Below, piece by piece: positions 4,115-7,548 of a DNA stretch of 7,548 bases (position 1 is its first letter; each line of letters begins with the position of its first letter). The notes under the pieces were generated by a model. The model was not told where the DNA came from and made no database searches. It worked only from the letters and a program-made list of their open reading frames with translations. Made by a program: the position numbers and the translations under genes. Origin of the DNA: Clostridium sp. CAG:413 (GTDB lineage Bacteria; Bacillota; Clostridia; Oscillospirales; Acutalibacteraceae); the NCBI GenBank assembly GCA_000431775.1, contig FR888193.1:3202-10749 (forward strand), read 5' to 3'.

Positions 4115-6097
4115 ATGAAAAGCAAATCATTTAAGGCAGTGAGCGTGCTTGTTTGCCTGTTTCTCATTCTCTCGGTTTTTGCGGCGTGCAGCCCCAAAAA
4201 TCCGGATAACGACGACTCCAACACCCTCTCGCCCAACGAAAGCTGGGCAGGCGGCGAGATTGTCTATGAGCCCGTGACCATCAGCAGCGTTGAGCTGGCG
4301 GATCTCGTCTCCGAGGCTCTCGGCGACGAAGCCAAGGACTTCAACGGCGACCTGAGCAAGCTCACCCCCGACCAGCTCCAAAAGGTCGAGGACGCAGCCA
4401 AGAACAAAGGCTACACCATTGATAAGGACAGCAGCGGCAAACCCGTTATCAAAAAGGACAACGTTGCCGTGACCAAGGTCTCTCAGGATGAGGCAAACGA
4501 CATCCTCACCCGCGCGAGCGTCAAGGATCCGAGCAAAATATCCAAAGACGAGTATGGCGAAATCTCAAAGATAGCCGATGACAACGGCCTTACCGCAGTT
4601 ACTAACGGCAACGGCGGCGTTGATATCGTCAGGCCCGTAACCAGACCTGCGACCCGCCCCGCAACCAACCCGAATCAGGGCGGCAACGACACACCCGCCA
4701 AAGACGATAAGACCACCAAGAAAAACAGCGGCGGCAACGCCGGCGGCAATCAGGAGGCCGTTTTCACCACGCGCAAGCCCATCGTCTCCCCTGCCGGCAC
4801 CACCCTTGTCCGCACCGGCTCGATATCCTCCGGCTTCAACAAGGTCTTCAGCTTAGGCAAGACCGAGATATTCAAGGCTGACGCCGTCACCTCAGACGAC
4901 GGCGTAGTGGCAGTCGGCGTTACATACTCCGACAACGACGGCAAGGTGACCGGCAACTCCAACGCCCTGATAGTCAAATACGACAAGAACGGCAAGGAGA
5001 AGTGGAAGTCAAGGCTCGTCGGCAACGACCTCACCTCGTTTGAGGACGTCGCAGTACTTTCCGACGGCAGCATCGTCGCAGTCGGTCAGACCCTCGCCAC
5101 CAACCTTGTGCCCGACGGCGCTTACAAGATGAAGAACACCGTTGAGGGCGTTGTCTCCAAATACAGCAACAAGGGCGAAAGGCTCTGGACAAAGATGATC
5201 GGCGGCAGCGACGGCGATATACTCTACTCCGTGGCGGCCACCCCCGACGGCGGCTTCGTCATCGGCGGCAAGAGCAAGTCTCACGACCTCGATCTCTCCG
5301 GTCTCTCAAACGACAAGACCCTCGCATTCGTCTTTAAGCTCAACGGCAACGGCGACATCGTTAACAGATTCGCTATCGGCGGCACCTATCACTGCAGCTT
5401 CGACGGTCTCTCGGTCGCGTCGAACGGCGACGTTTTCGGCGTATGCATCAACGCCAATGAGGACGGCGGCTTCGCCGGCATCGAGGGCGTTAAGAAGGCA
5501 AGAAAGACCTCGATAGTATTCAAATTCTCCTCCGACCTCAAGAAGGTTTGGACAAAGTCGATATATCTCACCGGCTCCGCGGAGCTCCCCTCCGTGCTTG
5601 CGACCAATGACGGCGGCTGCGTGATAGCGGGTCAATACTCCTGCTCCGGCACCTCGACCGACGGCACCTTCGCCGATATATACAACGGCGGCAACAAGGG
5701 CACGACCGACGGCGTCATCATCCGCATCGGCGGCGACTCCAAGATAACCTGGCTTCTGCCCCTCATCGGATTTGAGAACGACTTCGTCACCGGCATCGCA
5801 AAGGTTCCCGGCGGATATGCGGTCTCCGGCTACACCAACTCCACCAACAGAGATTTCGCAATTCAGAATCTCGGCGACAAGGACGCTTATGTCTATGTGA
5901 TCTCCGAATACGGCCAGACCCAGACGATATCCTCCTTCGCCGGCAGCGGTGCGGACGCTGCAAGAGGCATCTGCTCAAACGGCTCGACCGTGTATGTCTG
6001 CGGTCAGACCGCTTCAAAGGACGGCTACTTCAAGGGCACCAACTCCGCCGAAAGCTCCGCCGCATTCCTTTGCGAATTCAAGCTCAACGCAAAATAA
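4115..6097 (+). CDS. Large lipoprotein: two N-terminal modules, linker, probable seven-bladed beta-propeller
   Basis: This encodes 660 residues. Residues 1-24 are a basic start plus hydrophobic signal ending FAA before C25, a lipobox-like site, so the mature protein is likely lipid-anchored outside the cell. Residues 58-113 and 123-173 are two related alpha/beta modules. Residues 174-232 are a low-complexity Pro/Thr/Asn/Gly linker containing RPVTRPATRPAT. From about 240 to 660, seven units carry the pattern (D/N)G-x-VxxG at about 262, 317, 378, 437, 499, 566 and 622, each usually followed by a strand such as ALIVKYD or VVSKYS and then W-x-x. A 55-67 residue period fits a PQQ/SBBP-like beta-propeller with seven blades. 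No catalytic motif is evident, so ligand binding or scaffolding is likely (inference). GGGAGG (4103-4108) lies 6 nt before the ATG. It is a single-gene unit with its own terminator. Confidence 0.85.
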   Translation: MKSKSFKAVSVLVCLFLILSVFAACSPKNPDNDDSNTLSPNESWAGGEIVYEPVTISSVELADLVSEALGDEAKDFNGDLSKLTPDQLQKVEDAAKNKGYTIDKDSSGKPVIKKDNVAVTKVSQDEANDILTRASVKDPSKISKDEYGEISKIADDNGLTAVTNGNGGVDIVRPVTRPATRPATNPNQGGNDTPAKDDKTTKKNSGGNAGGNQEAVFTTRKPIVSPAGTTLVRTGSISSGFNKVFSLGKTEIFKADAVTSDDGVVAVGVTYSDNDGKVTGNSNALIVKYDKNGKEKWKSRLVGNDLTSFEDVAVLSDGSIVAVGQTLATNLVPDGAYKMKNTVEGVVSKYSNKGERLWTKMIGGSDGDILYSVAATPDGGFVIGGKSKSHDLDLSGLSNDKTLAFVFKLNGNGDIVNRFAIGGTYHCSFDGLSVASNGDVFGVCINANEDGGFAGIEGVKKARKTSIVFKFSSDLKKVWTKSIYLTGSAELPSVLATNDGGCVIAGQYSCSGTSTDGTFADIYNGGNKGTTDGVIIRIGGDSKITWLLPLIGFENDFVTGIAKVPGGYAVSGYTNSTNRDFAIQNLGDKDAYVYVISEYGQTQTISSFAGSGADAARGICSNGSTVYVCGQTASKDGYFKGTNSAESSAAFLCEFKLNAK

Positions 6098-6110
6098 GAT
6101 TCAAAGAATT

Positions 6111-6142
6111 CAGCCCCATGAAGTTGCTTCGTGGGGCTGTTT
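6111..6142 (+). terminator. Terminator of the lipoprotein gene
   Basis: CAGCCCCATGAAG (6111-6123) pairs with CTTCGTGGGGCTG (6127-6139) in a 13-bp stem with one T-G wobble and a 3-nt loop. The tail is short (TTT then GC), so the hairpin is strong but the T run is weak. It starts 13 nt after the stop codon. Confidence 0.75.
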
Positions 6143-6518
6143 GCATAATAACGCAGCAACGCAAAAGACGGATTTATGCGCCCGAAGCATGTCATTTTTG
6201 AGGCAAAGGCCCTGCTCGTCAGCGGAGAAGCAATGCTTTGTCGGGGTGAGGTGTTCCTCGTGAAGGGCAGCATCGCCCCCACTCCGTGTGGAGCAATTGC
6301 GACAGCGAGACCGTGATGATAGGCATCTCCGTGGAATGACCGACGGCTTGCGAGGACAATTGCAAGCTTTTCAGCACACATCATAGGGGACGGCGTCCTC
6401 GGTACCACGCAAGAATACTTGCAATTGAGCAATAATACGCTTCACCTTCGGGTATAATTCAACAATATGCGCCGCTCCGCGTTTAACGGCACATTGCATC
6501 ATCAAGGAGGTAAAAATC
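6140..6518. repeat. Non-coding hairpin-rich region, probable dispersed repeat
   Basis: No convincing gene lies in these 379 nt. The sequence folds locally: GAGG/CCTC (6248-6259), CTCC/GGAG (6282-6293), GGGGAC/GTCCTC (6387-6400), and a perfect 10-bp inverted repeat CAATTGCAAG (6357-6366) with CTTGCAATTG (6418-6427) that encloses the last one. A minus-strand frame crossing the region (6025-6432) starts with TTG, has no ribosome site and runs antisense into the lipoprotein gene. It encodes strings such as SFHGDAYHHGLAVAIAPHGVGA that I recall from spurious frames over intergenic repeats in related genomes. That points to a multicopy structured element; copy number cannot be checked here. Confidence 0.45.
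6453..6458 (+). promoter_or_regulatory. -10-like element upstream of the DUF3784 gene
   Basis: A perfect TATAAT lies about 60 nt before the start codon at 6519. At 16-18 bp spacing there is no good -35; TTGAGC (6425-6430) is 22 bp away. It is the best promoter candidate for the next gene but weak as it stands. Confidence 0.35.
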
Positions 6519-6836
6519 ATGCTGCCCTATTCAATTCTGATGTTTGTAATCTCTGCGATTTTCATCGTTTTCAGCAGTCTGATATACCGCGGGCGCACCG
6601 AGCTGATACACAGCTATCACCGCGAAAACGTGACCGACCGTGTCGGCTACGGCAAGGCATTCGGCAAAGCTCTGCTCGTCGTTGCCGCCTCGCCGCTCGT
6701 CAGCGGCATTATCGGGCTGCTCGGCACGCAAGACCGCACCGCCGTCGCCGCCGTGATCGTTCTTATCGTCGGCCTCGTCATCGGCTTCACCGCCCTCGCC
6801 CGCGTCCAGAAAAAGTGGAACGGCGGGATATTCTGA
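6519..6836 (+). CDS. DUF3784 family small membrane protein
   Basis: This encodes 105 residues with three predicted membrane helices at about 4-23, 51-69 and 74-95. The first helix is followed by the conserved-looking loop YRGRTELIHSYHRENV, then GYGKAFGKALL, and the protein ends with VQKKWNGGIF. This order and the terminal K-K-x-N-G-G motif match what I know of DUF3784 proteins, which are common in Clostridia and Bacilli and have no established function. The length is typical. An excellent ribosome site AAGGAGG (6504-6510) lies 8 nt upstream of the ATG. It stands alone on the + strand and is closed by a shared hairpin terminator. The frame starting at 6467 is a shadow that reads through the ribosome site. 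Confidence 0.88.
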   Translation: MLPYSILMFVISAIFIVFSSLIYRGRTELIHSYHRENVTDRVGYGKAFGKALLVVAASPLVSGIIGLLGTQDRTAVAAVIVLIVGLVIGFTALARVQKKWNGGIF

Positions 6837-6850
6837 TTTTAAAACAAATT

Positions 6851-6883
6851 CGCCTGCCTCGATTGGGGCAGGCGTTGCTTTTT
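6851..6883. terminator. Intrinsic terminator shared by DUF3784 and acetyltransferase genes
   Basis: CGCCTGCCTC (6851-6860) pairs with GGGGCAGGCG (6865-6874) in 10 bp (one wobble) around GATT. On the + strand it is followed by TTGCTTTTT, a good release tail. On the minus strand it is followed by an AATTTGTTTT run, so it can also stop the convergent acetyltransferase transcript. Confidence 0.88.
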
Positions 6884-6901
6884 CGCGATCATGCGGCAAT
6901 A

Positions 6902-7450
6902 TTACTTCATTTCTTCTTCTATCAGCGAAAAATAAACACAGTCTTCAATGCCAAATTCGGTCTTGTCTCTCATTCTTAATGTTGCTTCGTTTTTAAATCC
7001 GAGCCGTTGCAGGACATTTTGCGAACGGATATTGCTTTCGGCGGCAAATGTGACGATATTATTGTAGCCTATCTCGACAAACCCGTAGCGAAGAACGACC
7101 CTTACCGTCTCGGTGGCATATCCGTTCCCCCAAAAGCCCGAGCCGAAGCAATATGATATGAAGCCCACTCCGGCGGCGGGATTCTCGTCATACAGATATA
7201 TCGTGCCGATCAGGCTGTCGTTCTCTTTCAAAAACACGCCCCAATAGCACTCGTTTTGGTCATAATATTCCTGCCACTTGCGCAAATAATCAACGACCTG
7301 CGCCTCGTCGCTGTATGTATCCCAGGACATATATCCCGAAACCTTTTTGTCGGAATAAACATTCTCAAACAACTGTTTTGAGTCGCTAATTTCTAATTTT
7401 CTCATGTAACAGCGCCGTGATTCCAGCGCTTTTGTACCCGAGTGGTTCAT
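6902..7450 (-). CDS. GNAT family N-acetyltransferase (RimJ/RimL-like)
   Basis: This encodes 182 residues, the usual size for this group. It transfers an acetyl group from acetyl-CoA to an amine; RimJ/RimL relatives modify protein N-termini, others small molecules or antibiotics. Visible elements are the N-terminal LESRRCYMRKLEISDSKQLF (9-28), which matches the LxTxRLxLRxL opening of the family and confirms the chosen start; a central strand WGVFLKENDSLIGTIYLYD; the acetyl-CoA binding motif A, GSGFWGNGYATET; and motif B, SNIRSQNVLQRLGF, near the C-terminus. The ATG at 7448-7450 follows GGAG with a 5-nt gap. The substrate cannot be read from the sequence. It appears to be a single gene, with a palindrome about 70 nt upstream that may regulate it. 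Confidence 0.92.
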   Translation of the reverse strand: MNHSGTKALESRRCYMRKLEISDSKQLFENVYSDKKVSGYMSWDTYSDEAQVVDYLRKWQEYYDQNECYWGVFLKENDSLIGTIYLYDENPAAGVGFISYCFGSGFWGNGYATETVRVVLRYGFVEIGYNNIVTFAAESNIRSQNVLQRLGFKNEATLRMRDKTEFGIEDCVYFSLIEEEMK

Positions 7451-7491
7451 TTTTGCTCCTTTTTTATTTTGGCCCTTGCCTTGTCAATAAT

Positions 7492-7519
7492 CTAATAAGC
7501 ACATATACACATTAGTGAA
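7492..7519 (-). promoter_or_regulatory. Candidate promoter of the acetyltransferase gene
   Basis: On the minus strand TTCACT (7514-7519, 4 of 6) and TATTAG (7492-7497, 4 of 6) are 16 bp apart. A better -35 match, TTGACA (7482-7487), lies closer to the gene, but its only -10 partner (TAAAAA, 15 bp) would start transcription beyond the ribosome site. Confidence 0.3.
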
Positions 7520-7547
7520 ATATTTTGCATATGCAAAATGTGAAATA
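7515..7547. repeat. 18-bp perfect palindrome flanked by direct repeats
   Basis: ATTTTGCATATGCAAAAT (7522-7539) is a perfect palindrome with no spacer. It is bracketed by two identical 8-mers GTGAAATA (7515-7522 and 7540-7547), 25 bp apart. It sits just upstream of the candidate acetyltransferase promoter and looks like an operator, although any gene it serves on the right lies outside the window. Confidence 0.6.
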
Positions 7548-7548
7548 A

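Noticed and set aside
6025..6432. Minus-strand frame of 135 codons from 6432 into the lipoprotein gene
   Set aside because: It has a TTG start without a ribosome site, overlaps the 3' end of the lipoprotein antisense and crosses its terminator hairpin. It is better explained as an artefact over a structured repeat.
6467..6979. + strand frame of 170 codons overlapping the DUF3784 gene
   Set aside because: It reads through the strong AAGGAGG site of the DUF3784 gene, gives an Arg/His-rich sequence without a domain, and crosses the terminator.

Overview
The window looks like a chromosomal segment from an anaerobic Gram-positive Clostridia member, most likely an uncultured gut Oscillospiraceae/Ruminococcaceae-type organism. 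This is inferred from strong purine-rich ribosome sites (AAGGAGG, GGGAGGA), a lipobox-type lipoprotein, a DUF3784 membrane protein, a clostridial-style OGG glycosylase and moderately GC-rich codon use. No mobile element, CRISPR array, tRNA or rRNA is visible.

Layout: (1) positions 1-98 hold the 3' end of an unidentified + strand gene, closed by a hairpin terminator that probably works in both directions. (2) Positions 175-1590 hold a minus-strand two-gene operon with a good promoter (TTGCGT-17-TATAAT): a PHP-domain protein followed after 3 nt by a helical protein of unknown function. (3) Positions 1826-2659 hold an OGG-type 8-oxoguanine DNA glycosylase (minus) with its own terminator. (4) Positions 2660-3030 are a 371-nt AT-rich intergenic region with several DnaA-box-like 9-mers, a dyad, a + promoter and a folded leader that can cover the ribosome site of a small TTG-initiated tail-anchored-like protein (3031-3303). 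(5) That gene converges on, and overlaps by 12 nt, endonuclease III (nth, 3292-3927, minus). (6) From a divergent region, positions 4115-6097 encode a large lipoprotein with two tandem N-terminal modules, a Pro/Thr/Gly linker and a probable seven-bladed beta-propeller. (7) Positions 6140-6450 are a non-coding, hairpin-rich stretch that resembles a dispersed repeat. (8) A DUF3784 three-helix membrane protein (6519-6836) and a convergent GNAT acetyltransferase (6902-7450, minus) share a strong hairpin terminator. The extreme right end carries an 18-bp perfect palindrome between two direct repeats.

How the genes work together: the clearest functional link is oxidative base-excision repair. Ogg (8-oxoguanine) and Nth (oxidised pyrimidines) lie in the same orientation within about 630 bp, although an opposing gene between them means they are not one simple operon. 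The PHP protein and its helical partner are probably co-translated. The rest appear to be independent single-gene units. I do not see a convincing new multi-gene system. The best leads are the PHP protein with substituted metal ligands, the two-module propeller lipoprotein, the leader/DnaA-like region at 2690-3030 and the structured intergenic repeat.
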